Below are positions 19,046 to 31,482 of a DNA stretch of 64,000 nt, in pieces. The notes beneath the pieces are model-generated. The model saw only the letters and a list, made by a program, of their open reading frames with translations, had not been told where the DNA came from and did no database searches. The stretch lies in the NCBI RefSeq assembly GCF_025024155.1, contig NW_026251726.1:124001-188000 (forward strand), in the 5' to 3' direction. Source of the DNA: Gamsiella multidivaricata (Eukaryota; Mortierellomycota; Mortierellomycetes; Mortierellales; Mortierellaceae). Positions within the stretch are counted from its first letter, which is position 1, and the number at the start of each line of letters is the position of its first letter. Both the position numbers and the translations under genes were made by a program.

Positions 19046-22000
19046 ATGGCATTGACAATCAGCAACCTTCTAGCCATCGACTTCAAAAAGACAGAGTCGC
19101 TGTCTATGACAAAAAGCCTGAGCGACTATATATCAATGTCGTATGCAGAGCACCCAGACAATTATCAAGACGACTTTCGCGTCCTCGACGAGCTTAGAGC
19201 CGATATCGTCAACCTCGAACCTCACCAAAATGCGCTCAACCGCCTTTTGAAGTACCTCTTTGTTTCTGTTCGAATTTTGCTGTTTAATAACGACTATATT
19301 CACTGTGATTTGGCCTGACCCTGGACCCTTTCCATCGACATATGTGCTACAAACGGCATGTAGATACCAAGCGCAGCTTGTCTTTATCAGCTCAAAATTT
19401 CCTATTGATGTAAGTATGGATTCTCCCAATTTGCCAAGAAAAGTTCAAGGTTTGGATGGATAAAAGGAACATGAATACTCACTGTTGATGCTTTCATTTG
19501 AAATATTTTAGACCGGCATCGAGTTCCCTTGGGCTCTTGTCAACAGTACGGACAAGAAGATGTGTAAGCACTCCCAATCACATTACCTGTATCAATGCGC
19601 GCAGTTGGACAGTTCACAATCTGTCTTCACAAGTCTCATTCCTTTGTCAAATCGATCCTCTAGATTCGTTCAGGAACATGTACTACGAGCGAGCATGTAT
19701 TTGCTTCAACATTGCCGCCATGTACAGTCAGCTGGGCAATAACGAGATCAGGAGCACGGCGGAAGGATTGAAGCGCGCCTACTCTCACTTCCAGGTACAG
19801 AGACGTTTGATCGAAAATAAGTACGATTTACATGTAGGTGACCCTTCACTGACCGCATCGTTCGCAAATCATTCTCAACCCTTCCTTTACACGGATAGAA
19901 TGCCGCGGGAGTATTCCAACATTTACGCGATACAATTATTCCAGAGTTAAGGATCGCGCCCACGGTCGACATTTCTAGCGCAGCCCTCACGGTATACGTG
20001 CAGCTCATGCTCGCGCAGGCACAGGAGTGCTTTTGGCAAAAGGGCGCTCTCGGTGAGTTTTTACATTGACATTTTTGAAAGATGGAGACATGAAGGAGCA
20101 CAAATTCACACAGACATGCTTATTAACCACAATAGATCAGATCAAGGATGGGTTGGTTGCCAAACTTGCAGCAATGGTGGCCGATTATTACGACGCAGCT
20201 AGCGAAGGGGCGACCCACAGCAGTGTGTCCTCGCTTTTCACGACATCATGGACCAGCCAGATGCAGGCCAAGGCGCTCCACTTCGGTGCTGTGGCTCAGT
20301 ATAGGAAGTCATGCGAATGTATATCCCAGAACAAATACGGGGAGGAGATTGCTCGACTTCAGATTGCAGAACGGCTCGTCAATTCCGGATTAGATCTGCA
20401 GCGGAACCTCAAAGAGACCGTCATCAGCGACCTGCGATCGCTCCAGACAGCAATCCATCGGAATCTCTCCCGGGCAGAGAAAGATAACGACATCATCTAC
20501 TTGGAACCCATTCCCGCAGAGGCTTCGCTGGGGGCGATCGGAAAGGCAGACATGAGCAAGGCAACAATTATTCCAGAGATCTCCAACCCAGTTCCCTTGA
20601 TGAACGAGCACAACATGCTACTCGGCGTACCCTTATTCTCGAGATTGGTTCCATTTGCGGTGCATCAGGCAGCGAGCGTGTACACGGAACGCAAGGAAAG
20701 AATTGTCAAGGAGGACATCGGAGGAAAATTCGATGAACTCACCGGGGTGTGCTACAGGTAGGCAGGCATATTGCTGGAATTTTGACCCGTATCTTATCCA
20801 CGAACTTGTTCTTACCAACAGAGTACGTTTTTTTTTAAGCCAAATGCAAGCACTGAATCTGCCAGGAGCGCTGCAGGCGCTAGACCAGCCAGTGGGGTTG
20901 CCACCTTCCCTGTTATCCCACATTGATGAGATTCAAGCAGAGGGAGGCGTTCACGCACTTCGTGAGATGCTAGAGACTGTCCGGACAATATCTCGTAAGA
21001 ATGCAGCTATTCTCGACGAGATTTTCGAGGCGCTACAGCAAGAAGCTGAAGAGGATGAGGCGATGAGACAGCGATTTCAGGGACGGTGGAACCGACCGAC
21101 CTCAGCATCCTTGACTGTTGCATTTGTGGAGCAAGGAAAGAAATACCGGGAAACTTTGGAGACCGCAAGGAAAAGCGACCAGATTGTGGAGAACAAACTG
21201 GAAGCGCTATTGACAACCTGGGGTCGTTCCTTGGAGTTACTCAGTAGTGGACGGGTAAGTCCTTCATCGCGCTACCATTCTGCTTTCGATGTTTTCCAAG
21301 TTGTTCTGGAGCATAGGTTGGCTGACACTTGACATCGTGTAATCTGTGTGGCGTAGGCTGAAGTCGAGCGTGCTGTTCCTAGCAGTACGAATGCGCCTGG
21401 TTCCTCCGATCCCGAGCTTGTTGACGATTTGAAGATGCTGCTTGAGGAAGTTGACCAGATGATCAAGGCACGGCGGATCAAATTAGAGGAGATCAAGAGG
21501 ATTGCAGACGACGATGACATTGGTCCAGCGTTGGTGGCTATCACCAACAAACTGACAGCCAACTCTTCAGCGATGAAGATCGAACCCGCTCATTTCGAGG
21601 CTCTCTTTCAGGAGCAGCTCAAGAAGTATGATGGCTATAAGAGATTAGTCAAAGAAGAGACCGCTGCTCAAGAGGATCTTTTGATGGCTATCCAGGTACG
21701 AGAGAGCTAATTTGATGCATCATTGATTGCCGTGACAAATCTACTCGGATTATTATATTAATTCATGGGCTTCTTCGCACTGCTAGGAAACAAACAAGGC
21801 ATTTGTGGCATCTAGGAAGAGCAATGCCATAGTTCATCAACGCGAAAAGGCTCTTCAAAATCTGGAGGCTGCATTCCAAAAGTACCGAGCAATTTTGGCA
21901 AATCTTAAAGAGGGAATTCAGGTAGGTGATCAAGCCCATTGGTCTGCGCCGTACCTTTCTTTATACATCTCTCTGGAGTGATTGTCACTAACTGGAAACT

Positions 22001-22692
22001 GCATTGATTCCTTGCCTTTAGTTCCATCGCGATTTCGACGAAATTTTGGTGCGTCTGCGTGGTAACTGCTGCGACTACTTCTTTGCCCGCAAAATGGAGG
22101 CAAAGGACTACCTGAGGTAGAGTACTATAATGCTATCTTCTTGTACAGGTTCACCAGATGCAGCTCTCAGCTCGAACTAACGGTGAAATATTTGACGATC
22201 AATCAATAACTTAGCGAAGTAACTGTTGGGATGTCAAGTATGAACTTGAATCGTTCACAACCGCAAAGCCCCGTCATGAACTCGCCCTATGATGCAGCCA
22301 GTGCTCCTCCTCCGCTAACTTCTGGCAGATGGAGTCCGACCATGGGAGTACGTTTCGGCGGGGCTGCTCCAACATCACCTTCAACCACTAATGCGCCCAC
22401 ATCGGCCTTCGCCAACAACAGTGCATCCTATAATTATTCACAGCATGGATCTGGTGCTGTTTATCCTCCTACAGGGCCTCCACAGAACTTTGGACAGCAG
22501 CTTCAGCAGCAGCTCCAGCAGAAGCAGTCGGCTTCGCCTTCACCACAGCAGCAGCAACAGCAAGCGGGCCAAAGGAATCCACTACCTTCCTATCAGCAGC
22601 CTCCTTCGCATAATGGAGGAGGAAATAGACCTGCGCCTGGTGGATGGGATCCGAGTAAGGGTCTGTTCTTTGGCGGCAAATCCAAGAACTGA
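19046..22692 (+). CDS. RIM20: Bro1-domain protein of the PalA/Rim20 (ALIX-like) family
   Basis: Eleven exons, all in frame: 19046-19251, 19364-19409, 19512-19563, 19664-19794, 19899-20052, 20136-20757, 20840-21254, 21357-21695, 21787-21921, 22022-22116 and 22215-22692, giving 890 aa. Residues 1-~370 are a Bro1 domain (start [54 protein letters not shown]). Residues ~390-740 are a helical V-domain-like region beginning near [18 protein letters not shown]. The tail is Pro/Gln/Ser-rich with a poly-Gln stretch and ends [11 protein letters not shown]. In other fungi PalA/Rim20 binds YPxL motifs in PacC/Rim101 and ESCRT-III Snf7 to switch on alkaline-pH processing at endosomes. The other Bro1 family in fungi, Bro1/Vps31, is the alternative; the length and proline-rich tail do not separate them strictly. 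Exon 7 starts just after a 10-T tract, so that acceptor is the least certain. Confidence 0.88.
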
Positions 22693-22781
22693 TCCTTGTG
22701 CTTTCGAGTAACCACTTGGGAGTATTAAAGTTGTAGTAAAAATGCATCCCTCAACTGTCATTATTTATTGATATGCCACGG

Positions 22782-25143
22782 TCATTCGTCGCTTAAGATC
22801 TGCTGTCGCAACCAGGTGGTCTCCTCGACAATCCAGTCATTGTTACTGTGGGGTCCTCCCAAGGCACTGACTTCCTGGAACCCCTGGCTGATCTTCCGGC
22901 TGGCCATGGAGTTAAAGTATTTGCCCGTGTTAACGTGCTTCAGCCAGAAGACGTCTTTCCATTGCAGATAGGGCGACAACTGGGCCGAAGAAGGCATGCG
23001 ACTACTGCCATTTCCCATATCTGGGCGAGAAATGATCCAGTCGTTGTTACTGTCGTGGTATTTATAGCCGGAGACCTCATTATGGTTCTGGTGATTGACG
23101 GATCGGTGATTGTGCGAATGCAGAAAGAGCGTTGTCGAAGGTGTGGTCTTGTAGATCATGGTGTGGTACTGACAGAGTGGGGGAGGATGGATAGTGCCAA
23201 TCTCCGGGCTAGATGACGACTCGGATCCACTTGTTGTTGCTGTCTGAGATGGGTTCTCGGGCGAGGATCCGTTCGGAGACGAGAGACGCGAGAGAGAATG
23301 GGAGCCGCAGGCACATGGGTATGGCATGTCGGTATCTGCTTTCATCCACTTGATTTTGTGGTCTTTGTGGTCTGAAGCTTGTCGGCACCTCAGGCAGAGG
23401 TATGAGGGGGGCATACCATCCTTTGCGGGGTAACAATCGCTGTAGACATCGAGATAAAACACGATATGATTAGCACTGACATGATATAGGGAAGGGTAGC
23501 AGTTCCATAGAAACCAAAAGTTCGTGAGGATGCATACCTGCAAAGAGCGACCCACTCGCCCGCAGTGGCGCGGTAATGGCACCGGAGCACGATATTGGAT
23601 CCTCCGGCTCGCTCGTGCTGCTGACAGTGCGTCGCGAACCGGAAAGCACTGTTCTCGCCACAACTGCAGCGTGTCACTTCAAAGTCCACCTCTGCAGTTA
23701 GTCGCTCATACGAGTGCCCCTCGTGGGCCTCTTTGATGAAGCAGGCCTCACAAAAGATGCGCTTGGGATTTGTGTGGCACGTCTACCATGGTAGAAAATA
23801 AAAAATAAAATGAAAAAAGAGCATGAGAAGCTACGAATAAGGCGCTACTACATATTAACTTATCAAAAGAACGTCTTGAGGCGGGCCATCTTACCTTGCA
23901 TTTGTAATAATCCATGCCTTCTTTGATCTCGGTCGTGCAAAGCACGTTCTGGCGATTATGATCGTCTTTACACCCTACTCCGTTGCTTGATGCAACAGCC
24001 GAAGCCATCGCCTGGTCTCTGAAAATGGTAGGATCACCACAATGGCAATAAAGACCTTGATTTTCTCCATTGACAACTTCTTCCACGGTATGACCATGGT
24101 GCTCTTCCATGTCAAAGCATCGACCGCAAATCCAAATATCCGACACTACGGAATCTACACGTTTCTCTCCTGGTCCGTTCGCGCTCATTTTCTCGCTGTC
24201 CTCTGCTAGTCCAGTCTCTTCGATGATGTGGCAAGTTCGGCATCGAAGCATGGTCTCGCCCTTCTGGAACAAATATCCACAGTGGACGAGGTCGGGCACT
24301 GGGCGGAAAGCCTGTAGCAGATGGTAGTTACAATCAAACGCCGTTTTGAACAACGTAGGATCACCACAGTCGCACGATGCACGATTCGTCTCCGTCGCTG
24401 ACGGATTGGTAGCATCTGCATCGGTACTTGGCGTTGTCGGTACAGATGTTTGATCAGCAATGGCCAGATCATCGACCACGACAGAGGGCGAGGCCTGGCC
24501 GTGGAACACAGATTTCTCACCCTTCGATTTGATACTCGATGACCCAGTTCCAGCTTCGATCGTGGGATCTTGGAACACGCCCATTTGCCAGCGATGGTTT
24601 ACACACCCCGAATTATGAAAGCACCTGCTGCAGAGAACCACCTTCTCGTTGAAGCTGCAATCCCGGCAGTGATAGATATCCTCACCGTGCCGAAAGACGT
24701 GTCCGCAGCGATGAGGCGGCTGTGCTGGTACGACGGCTGGCACCTGGGATGCTTTGTCATCGTGACCTCCGTTTTGGGAGGAACTGTTGGGTATTAAATT
24801 CATAGGAGGGAGGATGGCGAGGGGCCTTGGGTGGTACTCGGGTTCGAGGATACCAGGACTGTGGTACGCGCAGTGAAGATTTGGGTCCCAAGACTTGTCG
24901 TCATGGCAGCTGCACATCATTCCGTCTTGGGCGGCCTGGGCCACAACATCATGTCCAAAATGGTTATGCTACGTATGTGAAGGACATAACTTGTAGTGTT
25001 AATAAAAAGTTTTGATAACACAGATCAATGCTTGCACATCTCGATGCTTTTTATGCGGGAGTGGACGTTACCGAACGGAAGCATCGATCGCAGAGCACGG
25101 CGCCTCCGTTTTTAACAGTAGCACACGACTATTTGCCAACGCG

Positions 25144-25174
<31 letters not shown>

Positions 25175-28100
25175 AGGCGTAAGTCAACTGAACACGATGC
25201 ACTGGATCCGTGACACAGAAACTTGTACCGCAATAATTCGCGTTACCTTGCAGCGATAGACTTTCTCGCCTGCCTTGAATTTGATTTGACAAGGCTTTCC
25301 CTTTGCTAGTTGCGAGTATGATCGCTGAATCTCCGCGCTGTGTAACGAGCAATGCAGCGCATGACTCGCCTTTAGAGCATCTCCACAGACGCAGACAGAG
25401 GTACCCCACGAGCATTGCAGATACATTACATGGTCAACATGATCGGATGCTAACCATAGGATAATGCAGTATAAAGATTGAGTAAACGCCCATGAGATCG
25501 ACTGATGAAAGCACCTCCACGAATTTTGACAATAATCGCTGCAGAGACATTACCTCGGAAGCACCTCATGCACAGGACATCTGCAGGGCAGGTCTTGCAG
25601 ATGACATAGGTCTCACCATACGGAACCACATGTCGACAAGGCGCGCCTCGAGCTCGGGGGAGGTATTCTGGCAAGTCCGTCTTCGCATTCCGGGTCGAGA
25701 ACCAGTACGAGACAATGCAGACTCGATCTCCATATGATATCTTCCAGTCTTTGCGTGTGCGGATTAGGTCCTTGGCTGGGAGAACGATCCACTTTGAGGC
25801 AGTGTACATCTTGCTGTCGCAGGCAACTAGATAGTCGAGAGAGCAAAGTGTGTCAGGGCAAGCACAAAAATAATATCGACCGTCGCCTCACAAGGATTTC
25901 TTATTGAATACAGCTGCGGCGTAGTGGCAGCAGTGGATCCGTTTAGTACTTGCCTACGTTCTGTCGCGAGGATCCTTCATGCATGTATAACCACGTCCAT
26001 ATCCAGGCATACTGCAGTGTGTTGGCGTGGAGCATATGCAGCGTCCATCCAAACTGGACTGCGGCTGACTCACTCGCGGCAAGCGCACTAGACTCGTTAC
26101 CCTTGCCTGTACCCTCTTTTCCTTTGCCCGTCCGAGTGAATGCATCTCGTTGACCGACCGCGCCAGATGCTTCGACGCTGCTAAAAATATCGCCGGAAGG
26201 CATTGAGTCAGCTGTGAGAACACCTATATAGAAACAAGCATATGTGAAGTTTAAGTACTCACAATGATCCATACTGGGCGCCTGATTTGACACGTCGTTT
26301 CGCCTGCATAATCTCTGCGATCTGCTGCTCGAGCTCAGTCGGAGTCTGGTCCATCTGCTGCGACGCTTGGCTGCTCGTCCCAACCCCCCCGCCGCTAGCT
26401 GTGCTGACAGCCTGGATGCTAGATCTCTTGTTGTTCAAAGTGTCTGTCAGGACGTCTCCTCCACCGCTGCTGACGTTGATATTGGTCAAAGCTACAGATT
26501 GACGTGACGAAGATATAGAGCCGCTTCGCTTCAAATGAGTGGGTAGAGGCGCAGGGGACGTAGTTGAGGGCGAGACCGAGGTGATGGACTGCAAGAACAC
26601 GGTGGACTCTGCCTGCTGCATCTCATCCAAGCTCTCGAGTACGGAAATTGCCTCAGGGCTGGGGATACAGGTCTCAAGGTAGGATCTGCGCACCTGATCC
26701 ACAGCCAGCAGGAACCCGGAATAATCCTGTGTGAATAAGAAAGAAAAAGATTAGGGTCGAACCCGAATGATAAGAAAATAACATCTCCCCACTTTCTGAT
26801 ACGCACCTTGATATCGGGAGCTGACCTTAGCGGCACAAGACCTGATTGCGACAATGTCGCCGGGGCCATGGCGCCGGAATTAGTCTGCGTTGCCATCAAG
26901 CGGCTTTTCAGCAGAGTCTGCCAATGCTCATCCAAAGAGATCAAGTGGTGATTCTGCAGTGCAGACGCGTTCGCAGAGTAATACTCCAAATAAAGCCCTT
27001 TCGTAGGAACCATCATCTCCAGGACAGACACCGTGTCAGTCACATTTGCTGCCCCTGCTCCAGAATCGGTCGATTCTCCTGTGATGGCAGCCGTCTCGAG
27101 GCAACGCACGCGAAACTCTTGCAGCAAACTTGGGAGCTGGCACTCGGGCCCATAATATCTTTTCTCAATCTCATCCAAAGATTTTGATAGAGCATCATGA
27201 TGGAACATCGCAAGTGTGTGCCAAGAGATGGGGATAGGCTGCCGGTCGAGGTGCTCGTTCATGATGCGATGGTAGGCCTGTACCCCGTAGTGGGAGGCAC
27301 GGTTGCGGATCAAATCCTGGAAGGATCTGCGCAACTCCAAAATGCAGAAGAATGTAGGATAGGTGTTAAGTTGAGTTGCACAGGCTTGCAGTTGGGCATA
27401 AAGTGCCGGACCTGTTGTAGTTCAAAGCAGTGGACGGAGAAAAAAGGGGCGCCATATTGTCAGCATGATGTGATTTCCAGCGGATATTGAATGTACGCAC
27501 GAAAGCCGCGTGTATAGTATGTTCTCCTTACCATTGTGGTACTGTGCGTTGTATGGAATAATATCCATGTTGCTTGTGCCATTTCGGGACAAAATATCGC
27601 GGAGCCAGGTGCTGTCGACATAGATATCTCTCGATCCGCTTTCATCAGCCAACGATAGATCCTGTAACACTTGCGTAAGAACCTGATCGATGTCCTGCTT
27701 CTCCCCGGCGTTCTGCTGTTTCGGCATCGCGGCATCCATACCCCTGTATTCTCTGGTAGAGCGTGAAATTAATGACGGCGCCGAAGGTAGATGACACTCA
27801 ATATCCCGGAAGCATTGACGGAGCACATCCAGGTGCGCTGAATTTTGAACGAGATCCTGAGTAGTGCCGTCTGTATTATTCTCGATATCCTCTATGATCG
27901 CCTGCAACGACGCCAGCGCAGAATAGTCGTATTCATGTTTGTTGCTTGATGTGACGGATTCACTGTCAGACGTTGAATCGCACCAGCGCCAGATTAGCGT
28001 CGCCAGATTCAATTGCTTGACTCTCTGCCATTGTTGCTGTGTGACAAATATCTGTAGCGACCTCGCGATGCGTGTCAGATCTGCTGCAGTATCGCTCGCT

Positions 28101-28652
28101 GTCGTAGAAATGACGTGCAGCTGTGTTGAGCACAATGCCAACAAAGGGAGAAGGATGTCATCGTGAGGATGACTGTGAGCAGAGGCAATGTCGTGTTTGA
28201 AGCCTCGCTTCACCTGGTCCTCCGGTTCTAATGGCTCCTTGGTGTGTTCGTCTTCTCGGTAGATCAGATAAAGCGTTTGAGTTCCACGGTTGTGAATATG
28301 ATCGGTGCTGAGTGTGGGTAACCAAGCCCAAATCCCCCCTGGATTACTGGTGCTGTCCTTATTCGTCCTGTCTTGGCCGTGTAATTTCTCAAAGAACGTG
28401 AACAGCGTGTCCTGGACAGATCGACCGCATCCAACTGCATCCGGGAATTGATATGTTTCATTAGAATTTGAGGAGTACGTGCGTATATTAGAGCGTTGGG
28501 CGAAGTCGCTTACAGTAAGATACGATGACCAATGGGTCAATCAGGTTCTCGAGAACTGTCCTGGCAGCTTCAGGGACCTCAATTGTCCATCCTGGGTCTG
28601 GAGAAGGAGAGGGTACACGTCGAACTCTTGCTAGCTGAAAGAATGTTGTCAT
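22782..28652 (-). CDS. Protein with six tandem UBR-type zinc boxes and a C-terminal MIR-like domain
   Basis: Twelve exons, each junction in frame: 28514-28652, 27532-28434, 26807-27411, 26263-26726, 25958-26180, 25892-25913, 25554-25826, 25247-25449, 25072-25128, 23895-24968, 23538-23782 and 22782-23439, giving 1,621 aa. Residues 1-~840 have no domain I recognise. Six UBR-like Cys/His boxes then follow, starting near residues 849, 930, 1051, 1190, 1306 and 1388; each has C..G..Y.C..C, then LC..CF, H..H and C.CGD. Examples are CRHVVPYGETYVICKTC and VCVCGDALKASHALHC. The last ~140 residues carry two MIR-type units (YKYHDSNNDWIISRP; FWLKHVNTGKYF then HSNNDWIVEE), as in SDF2 and O-mannosyltransferases. 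UBR boxes of UBR1-type E3 ligases bind N-degrons, normally one box per protein. No RING or HECT was seen, so ligase activity is not claimed. Exon 6 (22 nt) is the least certain join. Confidence 0.8.
25144..25172. repeat. 29-base A tract in an intron of the UBR-box gene
   Basis: On the coding strand this is a T29 run shortly before the CAAATAG acceptor of exon 9, so it acts in effect as an extreme polypyrimidine tract. Its length may be inexact in any assembly. Confidence 0.9.
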
Positions 28653-29428
28653 GAACGCGTTATGTTTTTGAAGGGTAGGGTGAGACAGAGGGGGTACAGT
28701 AGAGCGGACTGGAATGAGAGTAAGGTCGGATGAGATGAAGAAAAAGATGGGGGTGAGAGGAATGAGCCGATGAGGCTCCTTTTTGTCCGTTGTCCTGAAT
28801 CTCTTTCTCACCCTTTTCTTCCTCCCCTGGCTTCTGTACCTTATTCAGTCATGACGACCGTTCCTCACAGGCTCTTGTGCATTTTTGGTGGCGGACAGTG
28901 CGGAGGAACTGCAGCCCGTGCACATCGACCCAGAAACCATTTGCGTTCCAGTGAATGTCTCTGTAGTCGGCGCACGTCCAATTGCCAGCATTCCCAGGGG
29001 AAAGAGGTACTACTCGTAAAGGGGTCAGGCTCATCCACGTCAGCAATGAGCTCTCATAACTCGCAGGAACGAAGCAATTGCTCACTCGCTCCTTTGTCTC
29101 AGCTCTCCGCTTATCGCTCATACACAATCTTCGATCTACCGGCTACTACAGCAGCAGCCAGATTACAACAAAGGGGTCTATGTGAAACGTATCCTTAATG
29201 TTTCCCCCTACGTTTTTTAAACCCGGCTCTAATGGCCGGCGTTTTATTACAGAGGGGAGGATGATCGTGAAATAAAATTACACTTTTGGGCAAAAATGAA
29301 CCTTGGCAGGTGTGAGAATAATGTTACAGGTGAAAACGTCGTAGGACTATGGTACAAAGGAGAGCAAGACGTCCAAGAGTTATAAAAAAGATGATGAGAT
29401 TGTTCTCATCATACATGAAGACTGCAAA
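28653..29428. other. Promoter of the UBR-box gene and 3' flank of AUR1
   Basis: Both flanking genes read leftwards. An in-frame ATG at 28811 would lengthen the UBR-box protein by 53 residues of low quality (the segment is rich in Pro, Phe, Ile), so 28652 was preferred. A plus-strand ORF (28770-29198) has no recognisable features. Confidence 0.4.
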
Positions 29429-31482
29429 TCAATCGTCCTTGAGCCGCTTGCTGCCCACGTTCACGCTCGCACTCGAGGTACCAGCCGTCGAGACGAGCAA
29501 CGCAGAGGAGATGGAACCCGTAAGACCTAAGCCGAGCCCAGATCCTACAGTATTTAATCCAGGGGTTCCAAATTCCGGGTCTAAAAATGTGGACTTGAGC
29601 AGACTGGTAGGTGCTGGTGTGGCGGATGGTGAGTTCGGAATAGAAAGATGTGCAGGTCGTATGGATCTTTTGTCACTATCGTCCGCACTCGTTCCCATGG
29701 TCGCTGCTATTGTAATACTGGCTGCTGTCGTCGATTGGATATCGCCTGCGACCGAAGGTATAGATAAAGTCGAGAGCGGTGGTGATGCTAGATTTGACAA
29801 GCTAAGTCCAGCGCATTCTGCTACGTCGTTTTCTACACAGATTGTTTCCAGGTCGATGTCATCGATAGTATACGAGCTCTGGTTGGGGAGAATCATAGTA
29901 GATTCCCCTGCCGGTGAAAAGTGTAGAGCAGGCTTGAGTTGAGACCTTGGCGAGACGTTGGGAGAGGTCCTGGGGACTCTTTTTCCTGACTTCATGGACG
30001 ATAAAATGACCAACCAGTTTCCATAACCTTGCCATCCATTCCAAGATTGAGAAACAGGGCTCTCATAGCTCCTGTTCATGACTGACATGGTATTTGCAAT
30101 CGAATTCGCGTCAGCCGCTGTTTCCATCTGTACCACAATTGTGTCTATGGAGCCTTCTGTTGTATCATCGTCGCTGTCCTCCTGCATTTGTTTCCATTCC
30201 TTCCTCTCGCTGGTCAGAGTGTGCGGCGATCTCTGGAGCAAGACCTGCTTCTCCAGAACGAAATCGTTGATGCCGTCGTTAGACATAACCGAAGGCAAAA
30301 ACGAAGACCCGATCCAGAATGCAACAACGGCATAGATGCCTCCCCCGACCAAGTCGATAACATAATGATGACCAAGATACATGGCTGCCCACCAGATCCA
30401 AAAGACATAAAATAGCGCCAACGGGATCGATCGAGGGCCGAACACAAACACTGTAAAGAATGCCAGTTGCCAAGCGCATCCGGAATGCAGAGACGGAAAG
30501 GCTCCGAACACGAGCGGTGAGGCTGTGAAGGTTGAGCGGTACATGTTTGTCCCGAGGATATCGTCCACGCGCGTCAATCCGCCTGGGTCACCCGGCATAG
30601 AATACATAGCAGGCTGTAGTGGCTCATATCGCATCTCGTACCCTAAAAGTAGTATCATATGTTATAGGGTTAGTTCTAGACGAGACTAGAAAAACGAAGG
30701 TGCTATCAAAGTCTATCGATACGGCAGCGAAATCCAGAATAAAAGAGCACGCGAACAATTATCCGATGTGTTGGACACTCAAGAATCCAATACAGTTAAT
30801 TCGAGGCAGCCATAATTAGCATAAATCGAGTGCTCATCTTTTTCAATCGATGGTACAGAATGTTAAAGGGAGGAAGAGGGAGGGGAGACTTACATGGAGG
30901 AGCACAAGGAAAGAGGAGCTGAGTTAGCACTCCTGCTACATTCATGTAGCCGAAGGTCCTCGCGAAGACTGGTAAAGTCCCCACGGGTGCGAACATAGTG
31001 ATCCAGATCGCCACCACGATTGGCATCACAAAATGAAAGATGCCATAGGGAAGCCAGGCCAGTAAGTCTTTCCAGGGCGTAGTTGAGCTAGCAAGTAGGT
31101 TCGAAAGGTTTCCACCGTAGATGATGTTGTCGAGTGCAGGAAGTACTGAGGTGTATATATGAGGTCTCCATTCGGAAGGAATGAAGCGGCAGCTGTAAAA
31201 GAGAGTCAGCCAGCTGGCAATTGCAAGAAAGGGTAGAATAAAACTCCGAGTGGTCTGAAAAATAAGGAATAAGAGGACTAGCAAGGCGACAGATGACTTG
31301 AACCAGACGGGCTGGTCTATCAGATAGCAGCAGAACGAGAAGAGGGCCAAGAGAAAAACGTATTGCAAATCGAGGATGGTGTAGGTGTGTTGCTGTAGGT
31401 CAAGGTATGTGGAGGTCAGAGTTGTCCTGATAGTCTGCAGTAGCCGCCGGTAAGGCAGACTCGTTGGCGTGATGGTGATCAT
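29429..31482 (-). CDS. AUR1: Inositol phosphorylceramide synthase catalytic subunit
   Basis: Two exons, 30894-31482 and 29429-30642, joined in frame (CCA T|GTAAGT ... TTTTAG|GG, reading PCAPPWYEMRYEP) to give 600 aa. Multiple hydrophobic spans occupy residues ~40-200, followed by the two lipid-phosphatase-like catalytic motifs: FGAFPSLHSGCAW, with the active His, and GHHYVIDLVGGG, with the second His and Asp. The enzyme transfers phosphoinositol from phosphatidylinositol to ceramide in the Golgi; it is essential, fungus-specific and the target of aureobasidin A. The yeast enzyme is 401 aa. Here a ~240-residue Ser/Thr/Pro-rich cytosolic tail follows the catalytic core, starting near KQVLLQRSPH, with no recognisable domain. 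The intron sits between the spans and the catalytic half. Confidence 0.95.

Noticed and set aside
26740..26790. GGGTCGAACCC, resembling a tRNA T-arm
   Set aside because: It lies in an intron of the UBR-box gene. No acceptor stem, D-arm or anticodon arm can be placed around it on either strand.
29349..29942. 197-codon plus-strand ORF
   Set aside because: It is antisense to the AUR1 C-terminal tail, whose Ser-rich codon use leaves the opposite frame open; no domain or splice signals.
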